Assembly: GCF_000485595.1 (NCBI RefSeq) | Contig: NW_014577078.1 | Span: 1,492,864-1,516,321, forward strand | Direction of reading: 5' to 3' | DNA from: Priapulus caudatus | Taxonomy: Eukaryota; Priapulida; Priapulimorpha; Priapulimorphida; Priapulidae | DNA length: 23,458 nucleotides | Part shown: one piece after another, positions 1-11,329 of the stretch | How positions within the stretch are numbered: position 1 is the first letter of the stretch | How the letters are laid out: every line of letters starts with the position of its first letter | Notes under the pieces: model-generated | Told to the model about the DNA's origin: nothing | Databases searched by the model: none | What the model saw: the letters and a program-made list of their open reading frames with translations, nothing else | Translations under genes and position numbers: made by a program

Positions 1-1110
1 GGCCGAAATCACTGCTCTCCGTAAGACGAACCACCGGCCATCTTATTTCGGGGCTCGGGAAATACCGTGTCACGCAGCTATCCATAAACCCCAAAATGGT
101 AGACATTTAGATAGGGACTATCTTATTACTATTGCTCGCCATGCCCGTCACTCGCCTTTTCCCGATTGTACATCCCCACCACCACGGCCGGGGGATCAAC
201 TATAGCCAAACTCGTTTAGCGAGAGTTGGTGAACGCTGTTAGGCCCGCTGTTGAAGCATAGCCTCACCGATTTAACAAGGCGAACGAAGCGGGAGAGGCA
301 GAATAAATGCAGCGAGAACCAATTGTGCTTACTAACAAGCCCATCCTGGGCCACAGAAGATCACATGCGCTTCAAGCCCAACAGTTACGACATGCGCAAA
401 ACTGCTGCTCATTTCTTGCGCCCCTTAGCTTACACCTTGCCCGGTAATAAATTAGACGCCAAGCCCATAATACATACACGGGGTAATGTTAACCCGCGAA
501 ACCCGTTTCCTATGGCACCGCCTGCATACCAACAAGACTAAGCATCCTTAGATTTAGCGGCAATCCGTAGAACGGCACGACACAGCCACTGCGCCGTGAG
601 TGAACAGCATCATCTGTCTGAGAAGAGAGAGAGGACGGGAGCCGTGAGATGTCGTCTCACAAGCTCCGACAAGCGGTGTGCGCATGCTAAGCTAGCGGGT
701 AAACACTTCCAGCAAAGAATTAATCCCGAGAGATGGAAGCAGATTTAGTAAGGCGGCACCGCGGTTTAGGTGCTTTTCTTTGGCGCGCCAAATAATAATA
801 CACCTGCGAACGGCAACAATGAACGCTAACTTTAGCAAGTACCTCGATGTGTTGATTAGACTTTTAATAAGCCATCATGGCGGGAGGTATAGCTGTCTTT
901 AAGACATCGCTGACCTTTCCTCTAATACCTTATGTCGAAATACCACTTCCTCCCGACTGCGCTACGTGAAAAGCCACACACATTCACAACTCGCACTCAC
1001 ACACCATAGGGGCTGCAGCTATACAGGGTCGACCGCTTCCCCATCAGAAACTTAACGTCGATCTATAAAAAATGACAACTAGCATTTCTGAAGCCATCTG
1101 TGCACCAGGT
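1..1110. other. no feature recognised
   Basis: Mixed-composition DNA. The longest frames are under 100 codons, match no family I know and show no convincing splice context. No RNA gene or paired TIRs were seen. Confidence 0.6.
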
Positions 1111-1112
1111 CT

Positions 1113-1303
1113 AGGACTCCTACACACACGTCGCATACACACACACCACGCCCCGGCAAGCACGCACCGCGACGGCCTCCTCCTGCCGCCAACACACACA
1201 CACACACTACACACACAGCAACAAACACACAGACAGCGCACCACACACACTCCACACCAGCACACACACAACACAACACCCACACCCACACACACCCGTG
1301 TAT
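1113..1303. repeat. imperfect (CA)n microsatellite
   Basis: Long runs of CACACA interrupted by short GC-rich pieces, densest at 1191-1303. The long frames here on both strands (His/Thr-rich or Cys/Val-rich) are artefacts of the repeat. Confidence 0.9.
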
Positions 1304-1428
1304 AGGTACGCCACGGTATGTACGCAGCGCATAATATATCACACCCACACTCACCCCCGCCATCAGGTACGAAGGGTAGTACGGGATATCCAAGCAGAAG
1401 CTAGCACTAATCAGGAGCGATAAAAAGT

Positions 1429-1605
1429 TCCCTGTATATATGCGCAGCTTCTGATATATAGAGCATACAGTATATATACTATATATTATATATATGATAT
1501 ATACTATATATTACGTCAACGGAGCTAATAATACCTTATTGATAACTAATAACCACCTTATTATTAGTCTCTTGATATCATATATATTACATATCATATA
1601 TACGC
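1429..1605. repeat. AT-rich (TA)n-like tract with self-complementary blocks
   Basis: Repeated blocks such as GATATATACTATATATTA alternate with TTATTAG pieces. The tract can fold on itself but no clear element boundary is visible. Confidence 0.7.
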
Positions 1606-3017
1606 ACGTGCGCACTCGCCTTTAGATTCACTCCAACAGACCACAGTCTGTAAGTTAATTAGTCCGAAAGTACAATAAATATGTGGACTAAAATTAACTC
1701 GCTACCACACCGATAGCTATAGTGCGACTACTTCACCTAGCGTTGCACCAGCTGCGAGGAACAGCTAGCGCCACCGGAGCAGGGACACTCGGTGGCGCCT
1801 CGATCGACTAACCACCTGCGCCTGTGTAGCAGGGAGCAGCAGCGGCGAAAGACGGCTGGGCAGGCTAGTCACAGGTTAAGTGCATTGTGGCACCGATCTC
1901 GAGGAGAAAAACCTCTCCTTGGCTTTTTTTATCCGACATTCTTGCGTTCGCCGCGTCCTTTGTGCGTAGCTTTGTGTGTCCCTGCCTTTCTCCAGTGCCA
2001 CTCGTCGCGTACAGCGTGCCCGCCCCCCTGCGCGCCCCACCCCCACGGAGCACGACTCAATCGTGAGCTGGAGGGACCCGCGTAGTTAACAAAGACTCGC
2101 ATAAACGTCGCGGCGCACGAACGTTTTCCCTGATATCAAAACCGAAGTCAAAAGCGCGACTCGGCGACTGAATGGATGTTTTATTTGCTCGTCGCCGATA
2201 AAACCCTCCTCCATTCTCGCGAATAATTGAAAGTTTACTGGGGTTCCTTTCCGTCCGCTCCAGAAGACATAATCAGCCCCCCACCCACCACCACTACCAT
2301 TATCATAATGCGTTTATAGGCGCTGGTGACAAACCAGGCTTTCTTTACGCACGTACTCTCGCTCGCGGTGCAAATACATACGCGCGAACACGCGCGCGTA
2401 TACACTCAAGTCTAACCCCAAGCTGACCATGAGATGAGACAAGGTGTAGCGCAGTATAAGGAATGCACGCATCGGCCGTCGATCAAACTTTGATATATTA
2501 ATTATAAATCTGGATATAATTACAATCTCTAATTGCAAAGCACTCGTGCATGAATACAGAGATACTGGGTAGAGAGGCATTGTTTCGCGCGGCACTACCA
2601 TCTATTTTCCAATAGTTTACTGCCACGTACAGACGCGTTCTGATATTTGCAGCTATTTACCTTAATTTTAAGCAGAGTAAAATATAACCGTTTTGTTGTA
2701 AAAAACGAATAAACATACACGTAAACCATTCCATAACACAAATGATAATAATGACAAATAACCGATCTTCCATCCATCACAATTCTGCGCATAATCTTTA
2801 TGATCGTATCTGCATTGTTGCCACTGCTACGATAGCGCCACTAAACTCGCCCGACAAATTCATTTAAACAACGATTTTATAACACTATGATCAGGTCTCC
2901 TCAGTATGTTTGTGCGCGCGCCATTGCGTATGCAGTACACATCCGTGCGTTTCCTCCACCCATTCATGATCAACATCTTGCGCAGTGGACCCGCGGCCTG
3001 GCCCTCGGGTCATGACA
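1606..3017. other. no gene recognised
   Basis: Unique sequence with short frames only (all under 100 codons, no recognised domains). Small CG alternations occur near 2391-2400 and 2916-2924. Confidence 0.55.
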
Positions 3018-3031
3018 TAGTAGCAGGACTC

Positions 3032-3073
3032 AGGAGTGTATAATATAGATATATATCTGTATTATACACTCCT
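3032..3073. mobile_element. 42-bp near-perfect palindrome (small hairpin element)
   Basis: AGGAGTGTATAATA (3032-3045) pairs with its reverse complement at 3060-3073 around the palindromic core AGATATATATCT, with a single T/G mismatch pair. TAGTAGCAG occurs as a direct repeat on both sides (3018-3026 and 3076-3084), though not immediately adjacent. The end motif CAGGAGYGTATAAT is shared with the palindrome at 17723-17762, suggesting the two belong to one family of tiny hairpin insertions. Confidence 0.6.
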
Positions 3074-3348
3074 AGTAGTAGCAGTAAGAAACTCTGGCAG
3101 CACACTCATGGTACACAAAGTCATACATCGGCGTTGTTGAGGCTACGCGCAGTTTGAACACCGATTGCTAACCACCGACCGATCGAGTCGCCAGACAAAA
3201 GATTACGTGAGGTTTAATCACAGCTGCTGGTCGTATTTAATTCTGACTTCCTCGCGTGTCAATTTCTGTCAAATCTCATCGCGGTTGACGTGGGGGATAT
3301 GGGACGGACGCCTCCCATAGGAAGGGACCGCCTTTGTGCTACTTCCAG

Positions 3349-3472
3349 CATTTTTGAAAAGAAGCTGCGTGACAGACTGCGTGATGAGCTAATGTTGCTG
3401 CGCGACGATTTGCGGAATAGCGGACTTGTTACTTCTTTTCAGAAAAAGAATGACGACATATATCGAGAGTAA
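3349..3472 (+). CDS. weak candidate terminal exon, charged helical peptide, unknown
   Basis: The frame is open from 3218 to a TAA at 3470-3472 (about 84 codons). Inside it, a pyrimidine-rich stretch ending ACTTCCAG (3348) resembles a splice acceptor. Downstream the frame encodes about 40 residues rich in Arg, Asp, Lys and Leu (for example KLRDRLRDELMLLRDDLR), which would form an amphipathic helix, ending NDDIYRE-stop. I do not recognise the family and see no AATAAA soon after the stop. Chance remains a real explanation; it is listed because its composition is more protein-like than other ORFs here. Confidence 0.18.
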
Positions 3473-4588
3473 TTACTACAAGTACACGTGTTTTACACAT
3501 ATAAGTATAACAATGCAATATTCAAACCCCAGCACATGAAAGGATTGCTCCTCCCTGAATGTATTCAAATCACGATCCTCATGTCCACTCAACAAATGTT
3601 TTCCCTCCACGCCTCATCCTTTAAATTGAACCGTACCGCTCCTGAGGTCTACGTACAGGTGTATTCAACATATACGTACCGTACTAGTCTATATGATCAC
3701 GGCTGTAGCACCAGCCTAGAGCGGTACGGACCGTCGGTAGAGCTATGCTTTAGGTGAAGTGACAAGAACTGAACTTTTTAATTGACATGTATAAATTTTT
3801 CACTGATACATGTTGACTAAAGCCGATAGTACGACAATGCCCTACTATTCGCTACGGACTACACACCTCTATACCGCATAAACATCCTCAGTGGAATCTC
3901 GGCAACAATCAGAGATCCATTTATCAGAATAATGGATTGCCATTGCTAGTTCATAGCCACGCTATTTAGAGAGGCCACCGCTAACTTGGCTTTTGTTTAA
4001 AACAATATGCGTCACGGACATCGCCGATTTACGACTGCGCGGCAGTCGGCACCCAGTTTCGCGACACTGATTTCTATTGTTTTAAGGTTTTTCAACAATC
4101 ATAGCCCGAGGTTTTATTATACCTTTGTCTAGCGGTATGCGTGCGCACTCGGCACATCACTGATCGTTGATGTTTGGGGCATGAGCGCGCGTACAGTGAA
4201 TGAAATCTCCATACAGGTGGATATCCTTTGAAGGTCTACCCTAAGGAGTGCACTTATTGCGCTTCGAAGAAGGGGCCGGTTAGGGAAGGCAGACGGTGTT
4301 AGGGGTGGGGGGGGGAGGCAGCATTTCTGAATACAGGTGTGAACCTGTTCCCGTTTTTCCGCTGGCCACCTGCGATCGTAATCCAGGGGCCCGATGCCCA
4401 CATGCCTTTCTCCTGGCTTTATTTTCTGCCTAGCACTTCGTTTACCAAAGAAAATCAGTCCTTTCTGTCTGCACCGGGGATGTGCTTTGACAAGGTGAAA
4501 GGTACATTCTCTGTTTCATACTACAAAAGATATTCTGCACGAAAAAAAAACTCTCCGTTGAGAACCTGTTGCAGCGCCTGTTTGTTTC

Positions 4589-4616
4589 CTGTGAAAACGA
4601 TTTTTCGTTTTCACAG
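4589..4616. repeat. 28-bp hairpin with 12-bp perfect arms
   Basis: CTGTGAAAACGA (4589-4600) is followed by a TTTT loop and its exact reverse complement (4605-4616). No flanking duplication was seen. It could be chance or a small hairpin relic. Confidence 0.55.
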
Positions 4617-5190
4617 ATCAACTGTTCTTTGCGCAACTTTGTTCACCATGAATGGCTACACCTCGGACGCATGCCCGACCAACTCGTGCTACTATACGTT
4701 GCGTGTTACGACGGAGTGTTTTTTTAAATGCCTGGCAAGGTAAAGATGTCTGTGTAGGAATGTCAGCAGAACTTTGCAACACTTTGTTGGGATAGTTTCC
4801 TACTTTTTAGTACACATTGAGTTGCTGCCATAACGAAATCGTTAACGTAACGTTTGTATCAGAACGAAAACAATTTTATTTAAACTAATGATACTATATA
4901 TAAGGTACTATATAACAAAAACTATCAGTAATCTTCTACACGATAAAATTGAGGTGGAATACCGTAATTCTGTGTTTTACGTAATGCGGTGCGTTACACA
5001 ATGTAAATTTCGAGTGATCCGAATTTTGCGACGCTGGACACGAAGCAATTTTACATGTTAGCATGTAATCGTACGATCAGCTTTCTTGAAGCTACGTTTT
5101 GTGAGCAGACAAGGCTCGACAAATTTATGACATATAGCTCACGTTTGATACACGTGCTCAATGTTAGATGACACAACTCCGCACCTTCAC

Positions 5191-5287
5191 AGAGAGAAAG
5201 AAAGAGAGAAGGTGAGAGAGAAAGAAAGAGAGAGAGAAGACGAGAGAGAAAGAAAGAGAGAGGAGGAGAGAGAGAGAGGGGGGAGAG
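5191..5287. repeat. polypurine (GA)n/(GAAA)n tract
   Basis: About 97 bases that are nearly all purine on the plus strand, with GAGA and GAAAGA units. Such tracts can form triplex DNA. The Leu/Ser-rich minus-strand frame across it is a repeat artefact. Confidence 0.9.
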
Positions 5288-6510
5288 CCGCGCCATATAT
5301 CACTCACGCCGACATTCGTGCAGGCGACTCATGAAATGACAAAGCGGTCAAGTTACGTAACTAAGCCCGCTTCTAAGCCTTTGATTTACAGTTCAACGAG
5401 GGCGAATGCTAGCTAAATAATGCATGTCCATACGTCCCGGTGGCGCCCGTCGGCGAAGGTGTATCTTGTCCAGTGCTCACCGATTACAGAGTCGGCCTCT
5501 TTTATGGCAGAGGTGCTCAGTGGGTGCCCTCCCCCGCCTGCGCGCCCATGTGTAACCGCTATGGCTTTTACGGGCAGTATGGGGCGACTTTATGACGACC
5601 CGGCCCAGCGGCCTGTCATCACCAGTGACGACTGAATGGCCACTCTTCTACGCGTGCACCGCTCTCCCTCGCCTTCATTGTGCTGTTACCCAACACAAAC
5701 CGATGACAGCGTCGCAAGCCGTCGAGTCCCGACACCTCTACACTAATCACAATCATGACAACATTGGCAGTAAGGCTTGCGGGACGAATAAAAAAGTTGG
5801 GCAATCGGCCCACGATCGCTATTGTGACAAACCTGCAGTTCGTTCTGCACCTATTTCACCACATATCTGTACTCATCACTAAACTTTCCGGGTCTCCTAC
5901 TTGTTCTACTTGCGCTGATGAGTCAGCAACGTGACGCGATACAATATAATGGCACACGGTCCAGGTAACAATGCCAGCTAGACAGCGATGGACAGACCTG
6001 CTAAAGGACGCAATTAGACTTGCAAATGGCGAACGTGCACAGCTCCTGATCGGGGATGAGTGTTCTAATTACCATAAACACGCATGACACGAACACACAT
6101 TCCATAGCGCGACCACGACAGCACGTCTATGAGGGCAATACCTCACAGCCAGTAAAGCGAATGATACAGAGACTACAGAGTAGTACGGGGCCTGACGATT
6201 CAGACATTCCGCCCCAAAATTTCCAAATGGCTTACATCGTGGCTGTTCCCCATATTACTCAAACGCCAAGGTTGTTTTACAATGTCACAACTTTGGTTAA
6301 AACGCGTTTAATCCACGCATGATGTCCCACCACGACATAACTGATGCTACGTCGGGTGTCAACTTTCTGAGCACTCTCAACCGTAACCACACCCTTGTGT
6401 TCAGGCAGCTCAGTGCCGTAACTGGGTAACTCGTCTGTATCGTTTATAAATAAATCTTCAAAACATTTAAAGTGTGAAAATCTCTAGCAACGTACCGACA
6501 CATACCAATG
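5288..6510. other. no gene recognised
   Basis: Unique sequence with several open frames of 60-96 codons (for example 5420-5635, 5592-5882 and 6056-6322 on the plus strand). None has a recognised motif or good splice context. Confidence 0.5.
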
Positions 6511-6578
6511 CACGCACGCACGCACGCACGCACGCACGCGCGCGCGCACACACACACAAACATACCCACACACAAACG
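6511..6578. repeat. (CACG)n then (CG)n and (CA)n compound microsatellite
   Basis: About eight CACG units pass into CGCGCG and then CACACA. The alternating purine-pyrimidine pattern is compatible with Z-DNA. Confidence 0.9.
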
Positions 6579-6988
6579 TATATATTGCACTCGCTGCTCT
6601 CGGGAGCTTACGGTGGTGATGTGTGTAATTTTTCAATCACGGAGAATGGAGAAGATAAAGATCGGTAACTCGGTGTGCCGATAGGACACACATATACATT
6701 CGTGCATTCGTGGACAAACCAAGCACTTGTCACGGCTCATTCACGCACACACGCACCGCTTGATTGCCAGCGACCCGAACCGGAGTGAGGTGAGTGAGGC
6801 GTTGTCACCATCACTATTATACGCACGTCTTACTGGCGAAGCTGGATATCGTGCGGTAGCTTCAGCTTCAATCACAACCTGATCAGCGCCTCACCCTGTG
6901 CCTCGCACTCACGCTCAGCCTTAGCCTCACTACAGCCTTACAGTCAGCCTCATAATCTCCTTTGTCGTCAGTCTCACCCTTAGCCTTA

Positions 6989-7305
6989 GGCCAAACAAAA
7001 AAATAGGTGTGTTTCCTATTGCATCGAAAACAAAAGTAGGGTAGGTAGGTAGGGAATTTTTTATTTTATTTTTTTTAATTTTTTTATTCTTCGGTTCCTA
7101 ATATCCCTCTGATGCATGCTATAAAGTGGTGTATAGGTAGGGATAAGTTAGTAAGCAAGTACAGAACGTGTTTTTTTTGTTAAAAAATCTCAAGTTTTGT
7201 CTGTCAGATTTCAAATTAAAAAAAAAATGTATAAAGTTTAGGGTCGGCCCTAATAATCTAGGGACGGTCGGTCGACCGGAAACACACCTATTTTTTTGTT
7301 TGGCC
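6989..7305. mobile_element. PIF/Harbinger-like MITE, 317 bp
   Basis: The ends are perfect 28-bp inverted repeats: GGCCAAACAAAAAAATAGG... (6989-7016) and its reverse complement (7278-7305). A TTA lies immediately outside each end (6986-6988 and 7306-7308), the 3-bp TWA target duplication usual for PIF/Harbinger. The duplicate copy A' has the uninterrupted site with one TTA at 9612-9614. The interior is A/T-rich with GTAG repeats and no transposase frame, so it is non-autonomous. Confidence 0.88.
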
Positions 7306-7410
7306 TTACCCTCAGCCTCGCCCTGACCCTCACCCCCAGCATCACCCGCAACCAACCGTTAGCCTCATATTCGGCTGATCAGTCTCACACTCACACTTAC
7401 TCTCACCCTC

Positions 7411-7722
7411 GCATCAGCCTCAGTCTCAGCTTCAGCCTCAGCCTCAGTCTCAGTCTCAGTCTCAGCCTCAGCCTCAGTCTCAGTCTCAGTCTCAGTCTCA
7501 GCATCAGCCTCAGTCTCAGTCTCAGCTTCAGCCTCAGCCTCAGCTTCAGCCTCAGTCTCAGCTTTAGCCTCAGCCTCACTATCAGCTTCAGCCTCAGTCT
7601 CAGCTTCAGCCTCGCATCAGCCTCAGCCTCAGTCTCAGCTTCAGCCTCGCCTCAGCCTCAGTCTCAGCCTCAGTCTCAGTCTCAGCCTCAGCCTCAGCCT
7701 TACTCTCAGCCTTCAACCTCAG
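7411..7722. repeat. (CTCAGY)n hexamer satellite
   Basis: About 310 bases built from CTCAGC and CTCAGT hexamers in mixed order (CAGCCT, CAGTCT, CAGCTT). The flanks 6880-6985 and 7309-7410 carry looser versions. The long Ser/Leu frame on the plus strand is a repeat artefact. Confidence 0.92.
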
Positions 7723-7739
7723 ACGTTCGATGATAATGA

Positions 7740-8900
7740 AATTTCTGTGCATGGCAAACATGCGGCTTCTCTTGCTTTTGGGAATATTTCATTACATATA
7801 TTGATATCAAGATCTCATAATACTAGTATAAGTTCTAGTGGTATATAATGTCTTTTATAACGCACAGGTACATGATTTACGTTCAAGATTCTACGTTATC
7901 ACACTATATAAGCTGCGAACTTTCCCTTCCAGTCGATATTGGTCCAAATGTTCCATTGTCCAATGTTCATCTTTGCCCAAAACGACAAATGGATAACCTG
8001 TACTGCTGGTCTCACACGCTGTGACCAGTTGCTACGCGCATAGTACAAGGCTACGTGTGAACTCCTCCTTATTCTGTACCCAACTGCGTCAAAGTATCAT
8101 GCTCATAAATGACAAAGCGCAAAAACATAATGATACTAATACAGGGATGGAAAACATTTGTCGCTTGTCATAAAATGTATAGCACATGAAATTTCATGCC
8201 TGTCTCCTCTAGGGTATACGAACGTATACTTTATACGACCAGACAAACATCCTGTCCGCGCGAACAAACGCACACGCGGAGCGAACGGCTGCCGAAAGGT
8301 ATTGCAATCGCTTTGTGATAAGAAAACAACCCATCTTTAAAGACGCTGCGCGCGAAAATAAACGCGCCATCAACATCGCCTCAATGGCGACCGCGGCCGA
8401 AAGAATGTGACCATTCGAAATTGTTTATAAATTTTCCGCTCAATGGCCCGACGACAGCTTTGAGCGAGCCGACCTTCGCGCGGACGCTTGACGGGGACCT
8501 TGTGGTCAACTGTCCGCGAGGTGATGCGCACGTATCGGCCGCCACGGGGCATCGCTTTGTGCCGCGCTCTACCGCCGAGTCGGCCCATTTAACAGACAAA
8601 TTCGACGAGCGGCAACAAGCGGTGGTAGCAGAGCGGCAACTCAAAAACCAATTTCGCTAGCGGGAGCGGCGGCGGAATCCCGGAGCAGGAGAACTAACGA
8701 TTGCAGTTTATTATCGAAAGATCGCCATCAGCCGACTCTCTAATTTGTTTCCAATTTCGAGCTAATTGCCGAAAGAGCCTTCGGCACGCCGCCTCTATGG
8801 AATTTTACACGTGAGTACGTAGACTCATTGTCCCAAGGCGGCGGCATTTGAAATCTCCGCTAATGTGCCGCCACCGACATCGCCTCTAACACGCTATGTA
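7740..8900. other. unique middle part of duplication unit A, no gene recognised
   Basis: AT-rich to about 8150, then GC-rich with several overlapping frames on both strands at 8370-8660. In copy A' (10735-11050) these frames are broken by indels, and no family is recognised. ACATCGCCTC occurs at both 8374 and about 8878 but without convincing inverted ends between. Confidence 0.55.
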
Positions 8901-8904
8901 CCTG

Positions 8905-9445
8905 CGTGCAGACGCAGCCCTGCCTGCCTGACACACGCAGGCTACACACGATGAAGACGCGGCCCTGCCTGGTACACACACACATACAGGCGACACACGA
9001 TGAAGACGCGGCCCTGCCTGGTACACACACACAGGCTACACACGATGAAGACGCGGCCCTGCCTGGTACACACGCACACACAGGCTACACACGATGTAGA
9101 CGCGGCCCTGCCTGGTACACACACACAGGCTACACACGATGAAGACGCGGCCCTGCCTGGTACACACACACACACAGGCTACACACGATGTAGACGCGGC
9201 CCTGCCTGGTACACACACACAGGCTACACACGATGAAGACGCGGCCCTGCCTGGCACACACACAGGCTACACACGATGTAGACGCGGCCCTGCCTGGTAC
9301 ACACACACAGGCTACACACGATGAAGACGCGGCCCTGCCTGGTACACACACACACACAGGCTACACACGATGTAGACGCGGCCCTGCCTGGTACACACAC
9401 ACAGGCTACACACGATGAAGACGCGGCCCTGCCTGGCACACACAC
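8905..9445. repeat. minisatellite, about 43-49 bp unit, 11 good copies, alternating variants
   Basis: The unit is CAGGCTACACACGATG-(A/T)AGACGCGGCCCTGCCTGG plus a variable CA run. From the third copy the diagnostic base alternates strictly: GATGAAG, GATGTAG, GATGAAG and so on to the eleventh copy, giving a dimeric higher-order unit of about 93 bp. Length differences come from the CA run. Several frames stay open through it on both strands; these are artefacts. Confidence 0.93.
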
Positions 9446-9712
9446 GCAAGAGGAGAATCCTGATATCGTTGCGGTAGCTTGAAGCTTCAATCAAACCTGA
9501 TCAGCTCTCAGACCTCTTGCCTCGGCATCTAACGCTCAGCCTTAGCCTCGACTACAGGGCTTACAGTCAGCCCTCATAATCTCTCTTTTGTCGCAGTCTC
9601 ACCCTTAGGCCTTACCTATACCCTCAACCCCCAGCATCAATCCGCACCCAACCGTTAGCACTCTTATATCGGCTGAATCGAGTTCCAACCACACTACTCT
9701 CACTACCTCGAA

Positions 9713-10040
9713 CCTCAGCCTCAGTACTCAGCTTCGGCCTCAGCATCCAGCCCAGCCTCAGTCTCGAAGCTTCAGCTCTCCGAGACCTCGTGCCTCAGCT
9801 TCACTCGCATTGTCAGCCTCTTATCATCAGTCCTCACTTGTAGCCATTCGGCATACAGCCTCATGCACCACACCTAGGTCTTCAGCCTCATCATGCAGTC
9901 CATCAGCTCACAGTCTCATCTTCAGTTCGGCGATCAGCCTCAAGCATCACACTCAAGGCTTTAGGCCCTCGGCATTCAGCCTTAGTCGTTAGTCTCAGCT
10001 TCAGCCTCGCCTCATCTCTCAGCCTCAAGCCTCAGAACTT
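9713..10040. repeat. degenerate (CTCAGY)n tract in copy A'
   Basis: Counterpart of 7411-7722, with the hexamer register broken repeatedly by small indels. Confidence 0.75.
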
Positions 10041-11297
10041 CGGTGATAATTCGGGTGCCAATTTCTGTGCATATGGCAATATCATTGTCGGGTCGTCTGC
10101 TTTGCTTTTTGGGAATGTATTTTCATTACATATATTGATATCAAGATCATCATAATAACCATATATAGTTTCTAGTGATAATGTGATTCTTTTCATAACG
10201 CATATAGTACAACTGATTTACATTCAAGATCTACGTTATCACACTAATAAGCTGCTAACTTTCCCTTTCCCGCGTCGATATTGTCCAAATGTTCCTAATG
10301 GTCGCAATGTTCATGTCTTTGTCCAATGAACGAAAGTGGATTAACGCTGTACTTGCTGGTGCTCATCTAAGCTGTGACCAGTTGCTACGTGCGGCATAGT
10401 AAACCAGAGGTAGCTGTGAACTCCTTCCCCTTATTTACTGTACCCAAACTGCGTTCATAAGTATGCATTGCTCATAAGATGAACAAAGCGTGCAAAAACC
10501 ATAATGATGACTAATAACAGGGACTGGAAAACAGTTGTGTCGCTTCGTCCATAAAATGTATAGCACATGAATTTCATGCCTGCTCCTCCTAGGGTAACGA
10601 ACGTATTACTTTAATACGACCAGACAAACATCCTGTCCGCTGCGAACTAAAACGCACACGCGGACGAAACGCTGCGGAAAGGTATTGCTCATCCGCTTTG
10701 TGAATAAAACGAAAACACCCATCTTTAAAGACGCTGCGCGCAGATAAATAAACGCGCCATTCAACCATCGCCTCAATGGCGATCGCGCCCGGAAGGGCAG
10801 AATGTGACAGTCGTAAACTGTTATAAATTTCCGCTCAATCTGGCCCGACGAACAGCGTTGTTGACGACGCCGACCTTTCGCGCGACACTTGACGGGGACC
10901 TTGTGGTCACACTGTCGCGCGAGTGATGCGCACGATCGCCGCCACTGGGGGCATCGCTTGGCGCGCTCTATTCCTGCCTGAGGTCGGCCCATTTAACAGA
11001 CAAATCCGACGAGCGGCAACAATCAGTCGTCGTAGTCAGAGCGCAACTCAAAACTCAATTTCGCTAGCGGAGCGCGGCGAATTCCCGAGCAGGAGAACTA
11101 ACGATTGCATGTTTATTATCGAAGATCCCATCAGCCACTCTCTAATGTGTTTCCAATTTCGAGCTAATTGCCAAAGATGTCCTTCGAGGCACCGCGCCTC
11201 TATGGCATTTACACTGTGAGTACGATCGAGCTCATTACCTATCGAGGCGCGGCAATTTGAAACTCTCCGCTGAATGTGCCGCCACCGACACGGCCCT
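10041..11297. other. middle part of A', no gene recognised
   Basis: Corresponds to 7740-8900 with frequent indels. The 128-codon frame on the minus strand at 10606-10992 is not preserved in copy A as one frame, so it is not called. Confidence 0.6.
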
Positions 11298-11329
11298 AAC
11301 ACGCCCAGTCGCCTGCGTCAGACGCTGTC

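Larger units (their letters stand above)
3085..5190. other. no gene recognised apart from the weak exon at 3349-3472
   Basis: Unique sequence. A 134-codon open frame at 4339-4743 (+) is rich in Phe, Cys and Ser, shows no recognised domain and I treat it as chance. One hairpin is listed separately at 4589-4616. Confidence 0.5.
6838..9455. repeat. tandem duplication, copy A
   Basis: Starts near GGATATCGTGCGGTAGCTTC and runs through a hexamer tract, a unique middle (7740-8900) and a minisatellite. The same order recurs in 9456-11930 (A'), for instance ATTTCTGTGCATGGCAA at 7740 against 10060, and GACGGGGACCTTGTGGTCA at 8489 against 10891. Copy A looks clean: its minisatellite units are almost identical. 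Frames inside it are not conserved in A' and are not called as genes. Confidence 0.85.

Noticed and set aside
241-262. AGGCCCGCTGTTGAAGCAT resembling the B/B' sequence at 12077 and 12502
   Set aside because: The similarity is under 20 bases and does not extend into the flanks; it may be coincidence.
4339-4743. 134-codon open frame on the plus strand
   Set aside because: It begins with a non-ATG codon, has no recognised domain and an unremarkable composition; best explained by chance.
5912-5940. Possible hammerhead ribozyme core (CTGATGAG)
   Set aside because: The required downstream GAAA element is missing and the flanking stems do not pair.
7296-7733. 145-codon Ser/Leu-rich open frame on the plus strand
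   Set aside because: It is the direct translation of the CTCAGY hexamer repeat and starts inside the MITE inverted repeat; the duplicate copy breaks the frame.
8374-8887. ACATCGCCTC direct repeat that could be a target duplication around a GC-rich element
   Set aside because: No convincing inverted repeats lie just inside the two copies, and the repeat is not preserved in copy A'.
8860-9494. Many overlapping Cys/Val- or Thr/His-rich frames on both strands
   Set aside because: They follow the minisatellite unit, whose length is near a multiple of three and which lacks stops; there is no sign of selection or splice context.
10606-10992. 128-codon frame on the minus strand
   Set aside because: It lies in the indel-rich copy A' and is not kept as a single frame in the cleaner copy A.
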